This document shows positions 17,604 through 26,390 of a DNA stretch of 64,000 nt, piece by piece. The notes under the pieces were generated by a model, which did not search any database, had not been told where the DNA came from, and saw only the letters and a list, made by a program, of their open reading frames with translations. Position 1 is the stretch's first letter, and every line of letters starts with the position of its first letter. Source of the DNA: JACKBC01 sp041391125 (GTDB lineage Bacteria > Chloroflexota > Anaerolineae > Caldilineales > Caldilineaceae); the NCBI GenBank assembly GCA_041391125.1, contig JAWKON010000043.1, positions 1 to 64,000 of the forward strand, in the 5' to 3' direction. The translations under genes and the position numbers were made by a program.

Positions 17604-18970
17604 ATGAGTTGGAGTAGCTATCTGGTCGAGCGGGAGGAAGAGCACCTGAACGAACTGCTCGACTTTTTGCGCATCCCCAGCATTTCCAGCCTGCCCGAAC
17701 ATGCCGACGACGTGCGGCAGGCGGGCAAATGGGTGATGGCGCGCATGATCAAGGCGGGCATTGAAAATATTGAAATGATGGAGACCGGTGGCCATCCCGT
17801 GGTCTATGGCGATTGGCTGCACGCGCCGGGCAAACCCACCGTGATGATCTACGGCCACTTTGACACGCAGCCCGTGGACCCGCTGGAGCTATGGGATAGC
17901 CCACCCTTTGAGCCGGTGGTCAAGGAGGGCCGCATTTATGCCCCGCGGCGCCACCGATGACAAGGGCAACATGCTCGTGCCGATTCTGGTCGTAGAGGCG
18001 CTGCTGCAAACTGAAGGTGAACTGCCGCTCAACCTCAAGTTTTCTTCGAAGGCCAGGAGGAGATCGGCAGCCCTACGTTGCCGCCATTTATTGCCGCCAA
18101 TCCGACAAGTTCGCCTGCGACATGGTGGTCAGCTCCGACGGCGGCCAGTTTGGCGAGGATCAGCCCGAGCTGCTGGTGGGGCTGCGGGCTGGCCGCCGTG
18201 CAGATTGACGTGAAGGGGGCCAACACCGATCTGCATTCAGGCATCTACGGCGGCGCGGTGACTAACCCCATCCATGCGCTGGCGCAGATTTTGGCCACCA
18301 TGCGCAGCGCCGACGGCAAGATTATGGTCGAGGGCTTTTTTGATGACGTGCGCGATTTAACCGATGAGGACCGGGCGCAGTTGGCGCGCATTCCATCGGA
18401 TGATGCAGAGTTAGAGAAGGAACTGGGCGTCAATGGCCTGATGGGCGAGCCGGGCTACACGTCGTTGGAGCGGCGCTGGGCGCGGCCCACGCTGGAGCTC
18501 AATGGCATTTGGGGCGGCTTTCAGGGCCAGGGCGTCAAAACGGTGCTGCCCAACGCGGCTCACGCCAAGATCACCTGCCGGCTGGTGGCTGACCAGGACC
18601 CCAAGCGCATAGCCCAGGCCCTAGCGCTGCACGTGGCCAAACATACGCCGCCCGGCGTCACCGCCACCGTCACGCCCGAAGCCAGCGGCCCAAACCGTAC
18701 CTAATGCCCGCCGACCACCCCGGCAACGAAGCCGCCAAAGCCGTACATGAAGAGCTATACGGCAAAGAACCCTTCTACGTACGCACCGGCGGCAGCATTC
18801 CCTTTTGCAGCCTCTTTAAAGAATATCTGGACGTGTACACCGTCAACTTTGCCTTTGGCATGAATGATGAACGACAGCACGCCCCCAACGAATTCTGGCG
18901 TCTGAGCAGCTTTGCCCGCGCCAAAACGGCCTATTGCATGTTGCTGCATGAGTTGGCAAAGGGATTGTAG
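17604..18970 (+). pseudogene. M20-family metallopeptidase (dipeptidase), five homopolymer frameshifts
   Basis: ATG 17604. The reconstructed product of about 455 residues is an M20/M28-type dipeptidase: MIYGHFDTQPVDP (metal His), YARGATDDKGN (bridging Asp and general-acid region), FFEGQEEIGSP (Glu pair), VVSSDGGQFGE, TDLHSGIYGG (dimerisation-domain His), and GGSIPFCSLF. Frame breaks all fall in base runs: CCCC for CCC at about 17942, TTTT for TTTTT at 18040, CC for CCC at 18103, GGG for GGGG at 18187 and AAA for AAAA at 18693. Every expected motif is present, so the gene is probably intact in the organism. It would hydrolyse short peptides in the cytoplasm. Confidence 0.85.
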
Positions 18971-19047
18971 GGCAGTGGAGGGTAGAGGGTAGAGGGAGGA
19001 GTAGAGGAGATGGTCGAGTGTCTCCTCCACTCCTCTACTCCTCCACT
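18970..19047. repeat. GAG/CTC quasi-palindrome between convergent genes
   Basis: GTGGAGGGTAGAGGGTAGAG on the left faces CTCCTCCACTCCTCTACTCC on the right. It sits between the M20 gene and the convergent lipoprotein gene and probably ends both transcripts. Confidence 0.7.
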
Positions 19048-19050
19048 TTT

Positions 19051-20235
19051 TTACGGCGCCGAGACGATCTGCATTTCCGAACCACCATCAGCGGCCGTGA
19101 TGTTAATAGTAATGATCTTGACGCCCTTCTGGAACATGAGGACGGTCTGGCCGGCTTCGGGGTTGAGCTGGCTCATGAGCGTGTAGCCATTGGCAGGCAT
19201 GGTCTGAGTAAAGAGGTTGACCGCTTCCTCGGCGGTGTAGGGCGTCGTGAGCTGCGCCATGTTGGACCCCATGAGCGAAAAGTCGCTGCCCGTGGGGAGC
19301 ATCAGGTCAAAGCCCAGCAGCGCACCTAGCGCAGAGGTGGTTGCCCCTGCCTGCTCGTCGTCAGACGTGAGGGGCGCGGCAGCGGGTTGTTCATCCGCCG
19401 CTTGCCCCATGCCGGGGATGGCCATGACGTTTTCGGGTTTTTCAATGGCCATATCAGCGTTGAAATCGAAATACTCAAAGATGATCTGAGACACAGTATC
19501 GGGGTTTCCTACTTCGCCATTAACGGTGAGCTGCATCTTGACCAGGAAATTGGCGGCCTGATCGACCCAGAAGTCAATCTGCGCGTCTTCCACCTGGCTC
19601 ACGTCCAGGGTGTCGCCGGCGGCACCCACCACGGGAATGGTCTCTTTGTCGCCGTGATAGTGGGTGGTTTGGCGGCCGTTGACGTTTTCCGTACCAACCT
19701 CGACAACACCATCAGGCATCTCCTGCAAGTCGGCAGGGGTGATCAGCGTTAATTCCTGAATGTCCGGGACCATGTCCGGCGCGGCCACCCACATGCCTTC
19801 AAACTGGGCGTAGCGCACGCCCTCCACCAGCAAAATCTCCATGTTGTTGACCTCACCACCTTCGTCAAAGTGCATGGTCAAGCGTTCGGCGCGCGGCTCT
19901 TTGGTATATTCGCCGGTGATCTCCACTTGCGCGGCGCCGCCCGCGCTATTGGTATTCATAGAGACACGCATGCGGTAGCTCTGGATTTCGGCGGCATCTT
20001 CTATGGTTGTAAAAATTGCTCCTTCGCTTGCAGCAGCAACAGCTTCCTCAGAATCAGTCGATTGAATCCCAGCGGCCGCGGGCGTTGGTGTATCTGCCGC
20101 CGCGGCTTCGGGCTGGACTTCAGCCTGAGCAGGCTCCGAGCTAACTTCTGCCTCTGCATCCCCTCTTCCAAAACAGCCGGTTACGGCAAGCATACTTATG
20201 ATGAGCAATAGAATGAGTAATTTGTTTTTGAGCAC
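19051..20235 (-). CDS. Lipoprotein of the LppX/LprG-like fold
   Basis: GTG start at 20233-20235 with GAAAGG upstream. 394 residues. A lipoprotein signal peptide (LLILLLIISMLAVTGC) has its lipobox Cys at residue 21. A low-complexity Ala/Glu/Pro linker follows to about residue 70. Residues 75-270 look like a lipid-binding half-barrel domain (IQSYRMRVSMNT, MEILLVEGVRYAQFEGMWV, TTHYHGD, FWVDQAANFLVKMQLTV). A second part near 300-394 (PYTAEEAVNLFTQTMPANGY, MQIVSAP) is typical of such Chloroflexota lipoproteins. It is anchored outside the membrane. A role in lipid or glycolipid carriage is only a family-level guess. Confidence 0.75.
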   Translation of the reverse strand: MLKNKLLILLLIISMLAVTGCFGRGDAEAEVSSEPAQAEVQPEAAAADTPTPAAAGIQSTDSEEAVAAASEGAIFTTIEDAAEIQSYRMRVSMNTNSAGGAAQVEITGEYTKEPRAERLTMHFDEGGEVNNMEILLVEGVRYAQFEGMWVAAPDMVPDIQELTLITPADLQEMPDGVVEVGTENVNGRQTTHYHGDKETIPVVGAAGDTLDVSQVEDAQIDFWVDQAANFLVKMQLTVNGEVGNPDTVSQIIFEYFDFNADMAIEKPENVMAIPGMGQAADEQPAAAPLTSDDEQAGATTSALGALLGFDLMLPTGSDFSLMGSNMAQLTTPYTAEEAVNLFTQTMPANGYTLMSQLNPEAGQTVLMFQKGVKIITINITAADGGSEMQIVSAP

Positions 20236-20495
20236 GTTATGCCTTTCTGTTTCAAAGTTTCCAAACGGTCCTGATTGCTAGGCTATTGGTATAATTTGGG
20301 CGGATCACATACCTTTATCAGCTTATCCCAAATCTTTATATCGGGTTGTTTCAATTGACTGACAATGAGAGAGGCCAAAGTTTACTCTGGGCGTAAAAAA
20401 TACCCATTGCCAAATGCAGGGCCATATCTATTTGGGATAAATAATGTGTCATTTATGACCTCTTCGCTAAAACGGGTATATACACATTTTACAGG
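20236..20495. other. Intergenic stretch, no gene seen
   Basis: AT-rich region between the divergent lipoprotein and DUF3224 genes. Apart from the promoter at 20496, I see only an imperfect -10-like TATACC on the minus strand near 20286 that could serve the lipoprotein gene. No open frame of note. Confidence 0.5.
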
Positions 20496-20524
20496 TTGAC
20501 AAGCGAGAACAAAAGTTCTATAAT
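20496..20524 (+). promoter_or_regulatory. Full-consensus sigma-70 promoter for the DUF3224 gene
   Basis: TTGACA (20496-20501), a 17-nt spacer and TATAAT (20519-20524) match the consensus at all 12 positions. Transcription would start near 20531 and leave a leader of about 105 nt before the GTG at 20637. Confidence 0.8.
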
Positions 20525-20636
20525 AGGGTGAATTTATCAAACTGCACACGGTTTCTATCTCTCAAGCGCAATATAATATTCCAGCGAAATATGCTGCTTT
20601 ATAACAACCGCGCGCAAATTTACAGGAGAAAACGTA

Positions 20637-21107
20637 GTGACATTGCAAGCCAAAGGTACATTTGCTAAAGGTACATTTGCTAAAGGTACATTTGCTAAAG
20701 GTACATTTGCTAAAGGTACATTTGCTAAAGGTACATTTGAGGTAAATCTTCACCCCTTGTCGGAGCCAAATCAAACAGATGGCGCCACGTTGGGCCGTAT
20801 GTCAATTGACAAACAGTTTCATGGCGATCTGACCGGCATAGGCAAAGGGGAAATGTTGACCGCTGTCACCACCGTGGAGGGATCGGCGGGCTATGTGGCC
20901 ATTGAACGCGTCAGCGGAAGCCTGCACGGGCGGAGGGGCAGCTTTGTTTTTCAACACGTAGGCGTCATGAATCGCGGTGAACAGCAACTATCGATCAGCG
21001 TCGTGCCCGATTCTGGAACGGATGAACTGGCCGGAATAGCTGGCTCCTTTACAATCGATATTGTGGACGGTCAGCATCACTATATTTTTGCGTATTCACT
21101 TGATTAA
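20637..21107 (+). CDS. DUF3224 protein with six-fold AKGTF repeat expansion
   Basis: GTG start at 20637 behind AGGAGA. 156 residues. Residues 40-156 fit DUF3224 (LGRMSIDKQFHGDL, GEMLTAVTTVEGSAGYVAIE, LHGRRGSFVFQHVG, VVPDSGTDELAGIAGSF), a small lipocalin-like beta barrel of unknown function. Normal members have a single first strand of the type xGTFEV. Here AKGTF is repeated six times (residues 5-34) before EV, encoded by a 15-bp DNA tandem repeat, so it arose by repeat expansion. It should have little effect on the barrel but may add a flexible or sticky arm. Driven by a full-consensus promoter. Confidence 0.85.
   Translation: MTLQAKGTFAKGTFAKGTFAKGTFAKGTFAKGTFEVNLHPLSEPNQTDGATLGRMSIDKQFHGDLTGIGKGEMLTAVTTVEGSAGYVAIERVSGSLHGRRGSFVFQHVGVMNRGEQQLSISVVPDSGTDELAGIAGSFTIDIVDGQHHYIFAYSLD
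20649..20738 (+). repeat. 15-bp in-frame tandem repeat, six copies
   Basis: The unit GCTAAAGGTACATTT is repeated six times; the first copy has GCC for GCT and the rest are identical. The near-perfect identity of synonymous sites points to recent expansion by slippage or to assembly collapse or expansion. Confidence 0.95.
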
Positions 21108-21307
21108 GGCTAATCCAGAAAAATAAATATCCAAATTCAAATCGATTTTCTGGATTAGCTTGCAGGCCATGCTGTATATTTTATTTTTTGGAATGGCCTA
21201 ATGGCTCAAAAGATGACTATCGGTTTTACGCGACAAAATTAGGTTGCAATACGTCTCATGACTGCGTATGCATATCTCACAACTATTTCCATAAAGGAGA
21301 ATCGATT

Positions 21308-22078
21308 ATGACAACTCGTACGACCAAGCGAGCGGCCGGTACGCCCACCTGGCTCGATCTGGCCACGCCCGATCTGGATGTGGCCAAAGCGTTTTACAAG
21401 CAAGTTTTTGGCTGGGACTATTTTGATACGGGGCCAGACTTTGGTCATTACAATATGGCTATGGCGCAGGGGCGCAATGCCGCGGGCATGGGGCCAATTT
21501 GGCCGCCTGATTCGCCACAGCCGTCGGCGTGGACCATCTATTTGGCCAGCGATGACATCAATGCCGATGTCAAGCGCGTCCAAGAATTGGGTGGACAGGT
21601 GATGGTGGAGCCAATGGTGATTGGAGATTCCGGCTCCATGGCGATTTGCGTTGACCCAACAGGGGCGGCCTTTGGGCTGTGGGAAGCGAATAATCACATT
21701 GGTTCCGGCGTTGAGAATGAGCATGGCGGTATGACCTGGTTTGAGGTCAACACGCGTGATTCTGCGGCGGCGTGCGCCTTTTATGAAGCGCTCACCAATA
21801 CCACCGCCAACAAAATGGACGGCATGGACTATCACATTATGCAGCGCGGCGACGATATGCTCTATGGCGTGTTGCAGATGGACGAGAATTGGGCAGGCAT
21901 TCCGCCCCATTGGATCGGCTACTTCACCGTTGACAATACGGATGCTGCGGTCGAGCGCGTGGTGGCGGCTGGTGGGCAGGTACGCGTTCCCGCCTTTGAC
22001 ATGCCCTATGGCCGCATGGCCGTGTTGAGCGACCCGGCGGGGGCGGCTTTTAGCATTGTGCAACCGCCAGCGGCATAA
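21308..22078 (+). CDS. Two-domain VOC (glyoxalase-like) protein
   Basis: ATG 21308 follows AAAGGAGA. 256 residues with two VOC modules (about 12-125 and 138-254): PTWLDLATPDLDVAKAFYKQ, VFGWDYFDTG, VDPTGAAFGLWEA, then MTWFEVNTRDSAAACAFYEA and LSDPAGAAFSIVQPP. This architecture matches bacterial CFP30B/27-kDa-antigen-like glyoxalase relatives. Catalytic metal ligands are not obvious, so it may bind a small molecule rather than act as glyoxalase I. It opens the array of small co-directional genes and is paralogous to the protein at 24547. Confidence 0.85.
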   Translation: MTTRTTKRAAGTPTWLDLATPDLDVAKAFYKQVFGWDYFDTGPDFGHYNMAMAQGRNAAGMGPIWPPDSPQPSAWTIYLASDDINADVKRVQELGGQVMVEPMVIGDSGSMAICVDPTGAAFGLWEANNHIGSGVENEHGGMTWFEVNTRDSAAACAFYEALTNTTANKMDGMDYHIMQRGDDMLYGVLQMDENWAGIPPHWIGYFTVDNTDAAVERVVAAGGQVRVPAFDMPYGRMAVLSDPAGAAFSIVQPPAA

Positions 22079-22102
22079 TTAAGTCCACGGCTCAAAGGAC
22101 TA

Positions 22103-22191
22103 AATGGCCACAAAAAGCACAAAATTCACAAAAGGCTCAGGGAAGTTTTTTGTGTATTCTGTGTCCAACTTCGGTTGGCTTTGTGGCCATT
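22103..22191. repeat. Quasi-palindrome
   Basis: Outer arms AATGGCCACAAA (22103-22114) and TTTGTGGCCATT (22180-22191) are perfect complements. The interior (CACAAAATTCACAAA / TTTTTTGTGTATTCTGTG) pairs partly. Probable terminator between the VOC and BNR genes. Confidence 0.65.
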
Positions 22192-22271
22192 GATAGTTTT
22201 TGCAGTAGAGTCATAAATTTGATTCGCGGACAGATGTTCAACATCTTGAGTCCACTATAAAGGAGATAACT

Positions 22272-23387
22272 ATGAGCGGTGTACGCGTATTGGTCGGCAC
22301 GCAAAAAGGCGCTTTCATTCTGACATCCGACGCCAAGCGCCAAGATTGGCAGATCAGCGGTCCGCACTTTGCGGGCTGGGAGATTTACCACATGAACGGT
22401 TCGGCGGTCAACCCCAATCGGCTCTATGCCTCGCAATCCACCGGCTGGTTTGGCCAGTTGATCCAGCGCTCGGATGACGGCGGCGCAACGTGGGAGCCGG
22501 TGGGCAAGGATTTCGCCTATGACGGCACGCCGGGGACCCACCAGTGGTATGACGGCACGCAGCATCCGTGGGAATTTAAGCGGGTTTGGCATTTGGAGCC
22601 ATCGCTAGCCGAGGCGGATACGGTCTATGCCGGTGTGGAAGATGCAGCCATTTTTAAGTCGACCGACGGCGGTCAAAGTTGGCAGGAGTTGCCGGGGCTG
22701 CGGGCGGCCAAAGGCAATCTGTGGCAGCCGGGGGCGGGCGGCATGTGTCTGCACACGATTTTGCTGGACCCCGGCAACGCCAATCGCATCTTTGTGGCCA
22801 TTTCCGCCGCCGGCGCCTTCCGCACCGATGATGGCGGCGAAACGTGGCTGCCCATCAACAAAGGGCTGATTTCACCATACGAACTGCCCGATTCCACGGC
22901 GGAGGTGGGTCACTGCGTCCACAACCTGGCCATGCACCCCGCGCGGCCCGATGTGCTCTTTATGCAGAAGCACTGGGACGTGATGCGCACCGACAATGCC
23001 GGCGACATGTGGCATGAGATTAGCGGCAACCTGCCCAGCGATTTTGGCTTCCCCATTGCAGTTCACGCCCACGAGCCCGACACAGTTTACGTCATCCCGA
23101 TTAAGAGCGATTCCGAGCACTACCCGCCCGATGGCAAACTGCGCGTCTATCGCAGCCGCAGCGGCGGCAATGATTGGGAAGCGCTGACCAACGGCCTGCC
23201 GCAGGAAAATTGCTACGCCAATGTCCTGCGCGACGCCATGGCCGTCGATGCGCTGGACAAGTGCGGCATCTACTTTGGCACCACGGGCGGTCAGCTTTAC
23301 GCCTCGAACGACGCGGGCGACAGTTGGACCGCCATTGCGCCCAATCTGCCCAAGATTTTGTCAGTGGAAGTGCAGACGCTGGCTTAA
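22272..23387 (+). CDS. Cytoplasmic BNR/Asp-box beta-propeller protein
   Basis: ATG 22272 follows AAAGGAG. 371 residues, no signal peptide. Repeated Asp-box motifs mark propeller blades: SDDGGATW, STDGGQSW, TDDGGETW, TDNAGDMW, SGGNDW and SNDAGDSW, as in exo-alpha-sialidase-like or VPS10/sortilin-like proteins. Catalytic sialidase residues (Arg triad, nucleophile Tyr) cannot be assigned, so sialidase activity is doubtful. Proteins of this kind often lie near a MoaD/ThiS-like gene; one occurs 7 kb downstream on the same strand (30702). Role unknown. Confidence 0.8.
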   Translation: MSGVRVLVGTQKGAFILTSDAKRQDWQISGPHFAGWEIYHMNGSAVNPNRLYASQSTGWFGQLIQRSDDGGATWEPVGKDFAYDGTPGTHQWYDGTQHPWEFKRVWHLEPSLAEADTVYAGVEDAAIFKSTDGGQSWQELPGLRAAKGNLWQPGAGGMCLHTILLDPGNANRIFVAISAAGAFRTDDGGETWLPINKGLISPYELPDSTAEVGHCVHNLAMHPARPDVLFMQKHWDVMRTDNAGDMWHEISGNLPSDFGFPIAVHAHEPDTVYVIPIKSDSEHYPPDGKLRVYRSRSGGNDWEALTNGLPQENCYANVLRDAMAVDALDKCGIYFGTTGGQLYASNDAGDSWTAIAPNLPKILSVEVQTLA

Positions 23388-23407
23388 TAACTTTTAGGAA
23401 TAGGGAA

Positions 23408-23872
23408 ATGACAAGAGCAGAAATAGCGGAGGCGCGCGCCTTTGAGAGTTGGCAAGACTACCAAGATGCCCTCACGCGCGCAATCGCCCCGCTCACCGAT
23501 GAACAGCTGCAGCGCCGGCTCCTACCTGGCCTGCGTACGCCTGGCGAAATCGCCGAGCATATTGTTTTTGGGCGAGCCCTCCATCTGCACCGCGCTCTGG
23601 GTGAGGACGCGGCGGAATTAACGCCTCTGCTCCACTGGGGCGATGCCGATGAGCCGCCGCACACGGCTGCCGAGATTCTCCATGGACTGGAGCAGACTTG
23701 GCGGTTCATCACCGGATGTCTAATGCGCGGATCACCCATCGATGCCATCCCCGATGCGAAGGAGGCGCTGATCGTGCAGACCATCTGGGGGCTGCTCGAT
23801 CACGATCTGCCCCACGCTGGGGAACTGTCGCTGCTGTTAGGTGCAGATGGCATACCTGGCGTTGAAATTTAG
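23408..23872 (+). CDS. DinB-family protein
   Basis: ATG 23408; the frame upstream overlaps the propeller gene and was trimmed. 154 residues forming a DinB-like four-helix bundle: YQDALTRAIAPLTDEQLQRR, PGEIAEHIVFGRALHLHRAL (first His region), ILHGLEQTWRFI and LLDHDLPHAGELSLLLG (the third-helix His pair DH...H). DinB/YfiT proteins bind a metal through three His and serve as thiol-dependent transferases in many bacteria. Substrate unknown. It follows the BNR gene by 20 bp, so they are likely co-transcribed. Confidence 0.75.
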   Translation: MTRAEIAEARAFESWQDYQDALTRAIAPLTDEQLQRRLLPGLRTPGEIAEHIVFGRALHLHRALGEDAAELTPLLHWGDADEPPHTAAEILHGLEQTWRFITGCLMRGSPIDAIPDAKEALIVQTIWGLLDHDLPHAGELSLLLGADGIPGVEI

Positions 23873-24087
23873 CTGCTTTCTGTTGCAAAACCCCATTTTC
23901 ACCGCTAAGGTCGCGCAGAGTGCGAAGGCTTTTTCGCTGGCGATACTTTGCGGCCTTCGCGGTGGTTTAAGGCGTTTCGCAACAAGAACGAGCTAGCGCA
24001 GGATTTTTCCTGAAGAAAAAGCAAGTCCTGAAGAGAAAGCAAGTATAGTGAATGTTGTGTATGCATGTCTTATGAATGGAGGCAACG

Positions 24088-24492
24088 ATGGCGAGAATTA
24101 CGGGAATCGGCGGCGTTTTCTTCAAGAGCAGAAGCGACAACGCTGCGCTTGCCGCCTGGTATCAAAAACATCTGGGCATGTCGCTGGAAGAATGGGGCGG
24201 CGCCGTCTTGCGCTGGCCGGATGACGCAGCCGAGGACAAGGGGCTCACCGTTTGGCATGTGGCGGAAAAGGAGAGCCAGTGGTTCAGCCCCAGCGACTCC
24301 GCGTTTATGATCAACTACCGGGTTGACGATCTGGGCGAGATGATCGAGCAGTTGCGCGCGGCAGGGGTCGAAATCATCCAAGGTCCCGAATCGCATGAGA
24401 ATGGGCAGTTTGCGTGGATCATGGACCCGGAGGGCAATAAGGTGGAGTTATGGGAGCCGATGCTCTGGGACGAAAAGAATAAGGCCGCCTGA
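24088..24492 (+). CDS. Single-domain VOC protein
   Basis: ATG 24088 is preferred because ATGGAGGCAACG provides a GGAGG six bases upstream; an ATG at 24076 is in frame. 134 residues: ITGIGGVFFKSRSDNAALAA, WYQKHLGMSLEEWGG, MINYRVDDLGEMIEQL, WIMDPEGNKVELWEP. The DPEGNxxELWEP ending is the classic glyoxalase/bleomycin-resistance pattern with the last metal-ligand Glu. Substrate unknown. It lies in the VOC-rich array. Confidence 0.85.
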   Translation: MARITGIGGVFFKSRSDNAALAAWYQKHLGMSLEEWGGAVLRWPDDAAEDKGLTVWHVAEKESQWFSPSDSAFMINYRVDDLGEMIEQLRAAGVEIIQGPESHENGQFAWIMDPEGNKVELWEPMLWDEKNKAA

Positions 24493-24546
24493 AGTTCTTT
24501 TCCAAGCGATCCAATAACAATTTTCTACTATTTAAACAGGAGAACT

Positions 24547-25320
24547 ATGACTACACATTTGCAAGCAAAACCAGCCGGCAGACCCACCTGGACCGATCAC
24601 GCGTCACCCGATGCCGAGGCGGCGCGCAACTTTTATCACGCTGTCTTCGGCTGGCAGTATGACATCGGCGGCCCCGAGTTTGGCGGCTACACTACCGCGC
24701 GCCTTGGCCAATATCCGGTGGCTGGTTTGAGCGCCATCCCAGAGAGCATGCCCGATCTGAAGCCCAGTTGGGGCTTGTTCTTTGCCAGCGACGATGTAAA
24801 CGCCGATGTTGCACGCGCCGAGGCATTGGGCGCCAAAATCATATTTCCCGTCATGGTGGTGGGGCCGTTTGGCAGCATGGTCCATCTTGAAGACCCTACA
24901 GGCGCGCCCTTTGCTTTGTGGCAGGCCGGTTCGCACGTGGGCTGGCAGGTGAGCAACGAGCCGGGCTCTATGGCCTGGATGGAACTCTATTCGTCCAATG
25001 CCAAAGCAGGGCGTGATTTTTATACGGCGCTGCTCAACGCCACCGCCGACCCCATGCCGGGCGGCATGGAGTACTATGTGCTCAAACAGGGCGACGAACA
25101 GCTCTGCGGCATTATGCAGATCGATCCAGCGTGGGGCGCCATGCCGGCGCAGTGGGTCAACTATTTTGAAGTGACCAATGCCGACGCGACGGTGGCGACG
25201 GTTGTGCAAGAGGGCGGCCAGCAGATGGGCAATATTGATGACTCCCCCTTTGGCCGCATCGCTGCGCTGGCCGATCCGTTTGGCGCCATTTTCAAGATTG
25301 TCCAGCCGCCGGTGGGCTAA
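24547..25320 (+). CDS. Two-domain VOC protein, paralogue of the gene at 21308
   Basis: ATG 24547 after ACAGGAG. 257 residues with two VOC modules: RPTWTDHASPDAEAARNFYH, VFGWQYDIGG, EDPTGAPFALWQAG, then SMAWMELYSSNAKAGRDFYT and LADPFGAIFKIVQPPVG. It aligns along its full length with the protein at 21308-22078, so the two are a local duplication. Function is as uncertain as for that paralogue. Confidence 0.85.
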   Translation: MTTHLQAKPAGRPTWTDHASPDAEAARNFYHAVFGWQYDIGGPEFGGYTTARLGQYPVAGLSAIPESMPDLKPSWGLFFASDDVNADVARAEALGAKIIFPVMVVGPFGSMVHLEDPTGAPFALWQAGSHVGWQVSNEPGSMAWMELYSSNAKAGRDFYTALLNATADPMPGGMEYYVLKQGDEQLCGIMQIDPAWGAMPAQWVNYFEVTNADATVATVVQEGGQQMGNIDDSPFGRIAALADPFGAIFKIVQPPVG

Positions 25321-25339
25321 AGTAGATTGCTTTTACAAA

Positions 25340-25384
25340 GAATCAGTACATCCCAACGCTGTTGGCGATGTACTGATTCCAGCC
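25340..25384. repeat. Dispersed repeat, copy 2 (palindromic variant)
   Basis: GAATCAGTACATC (25340-25352) and GATGTACTGATTC (25367-25379) are perfect inverted arms. The left side and the ATTCCAGCCC end match the repeat copies at 8402 and 56254. Confidence 0.7.
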
Positions 25385-25407
25385 CACAAACCAGAGAGAA
25401 CTTCGAA

Positions 25408-25827
25408 ATGACGAATGCGTCGAACGGCCTTGTCTTTCACGGCGGCCAAAGCAATTACTATGTGCAGGATGTCGAGCGCATGTCCGCGTTCTATCGGGAA
25501 AACTTTGGTTTTAAAGAGAGCTATCGAACACCCAAAGCAGGAACGCCCGAACATGTCGAGCTGCGACTTGGCGACTATTTGATCGGGTTGTCGTCCATAG
25601 ACGCTGCCCGCAGAATCCATCATTTACCCGTTGATCCGGGAAAGCCGCGCGGTGAAATTGTGCTGTGGACGAATAATGTGGACAAGGCGCATGAGATGCT
25701 CGTTGAAAAAGGCGTATACTGCATCCGTGAGCCGCATAATTTTGATGTGAATGCGCAGTTGCGGCTGCGGGTGGCCTGGTATGAAGATCCGGAAGGCAAT
25801 ATCTTTCAGACCGTGTGTCAGCGTTAA
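25408..25827 (+). CDS. Single-domain VOC protein
   Basis: ATG 25408; the longer upstream frame runs through the dispersed repeat and was rejected. 139 residues: SNYYVQDVERMSAFYRENFG, EHVELRLGDYLIGLSS, GEIVLWTNNVDKAHEMLVEK and AWYEDPEGNIFQTVCQR. The EDPEGN ending marks the VOC fold. Substrate unknown. Confidence 0.85.
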   Translation: MTNASNGLVFHGGQSNYYVQDVERMSAFYRENFGFKESYRTPKAGTPEHVELRLGDYLIGLSSIDAARRIHHLPVDPGKPRGEIVLWTNNVDKAHEMLVEKGVYCIREPHNFDVNAQLRLRVAWYEDPEGNIFQTVCQR

Positions 25828-25871
25828 GTATATTGCGGTTGTAGCTATTGAAAAGACAAAGGCAGTAACAA

Positions 25872-26390
25872 ATGGCAAAACCACTTGGCGATTCGGTTGT
25901 CTTCAAGGCGCCCTGGATTGAGGAGCGGGGCGTCGTTGCAACGATTGGTGTGCGCAAGATTATTCCAACTAAAACTGTGGCGGGCGAAATCATGAAGTCT
26001 TTGGCCGCGGTCAAGAAAGCAGTGGGTGAAACAGCATCGGCAAGTTTGGGCCGGCCCTTCTTCCGCTTTCATTCAATCAGCATGGGCGTTACCTATGATA
26101 TTGAGATTGGCTATCTGCTTATTGATGAATTGACCAATGCTAACGGTCTATTGTTGAGCCAGATGCCGCCGGGAAATTATGCTTGTTTGCAATATTTGGG
26201 AAAGAATCGCGGCTATCAGGGCAATAAGGCGCTCATTGATTGGATACGCGCGGCAGGCCATGCCATGGATAACTGGGACACCGCGCTTGGCGATACCTTT
26301 GCTTGTCGCTATGAAGTCTATGTTTCGGAGATTGAGCATGAGCCAGATAACAAAAAGTGGCGGAAAGAACTGGCGATCAAGCTGAAATGA
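25872..26390 (+). CDS. GyrI-like/effector-binding domain protein
   Basis: ATG 25872. 172 residues without a DNA-binding part: VVATIGVRKIIPTKTVAGEI, VTYDIEIGYLLID, LLSQMPPGNYACLQYLGKNR, YEVYVSEIEHEPDNKKWRKE. The PPGxYAxxxYxG pattern and the closing EIExxP are typical of GyrI-like (SRPBCC-like SOUL/SHS2) ligand-binding domains that bind small hydrophobic cations or hydrolyse lactones. Its stop overlaps the next start by ATGA, indicating coupling to the DUF1905 gene. Confidence 0.8.
   Translation: MAKPLGDSVVFKAPWIEERGVVATIGVRKIIPTKTVAGEIMKSLAAVKKAVGETASASLGRPFFRFHSISMGVTYDIEIGYLLIDELTNANGLLLSQMPPGNYACLQYLGKNRGYQGNKALIDWIRAAGHAMDNWDTALGDTFACRYEVYVSEIEHEPDNKKWRKELAIKLK

Noticed and set aside
20649..20738. 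Regular short repeats as a possible CRISPR array
   Set aside because: The 15-bp units are contiguous with no spacers and lie in frame inside a DUF3224 gene.
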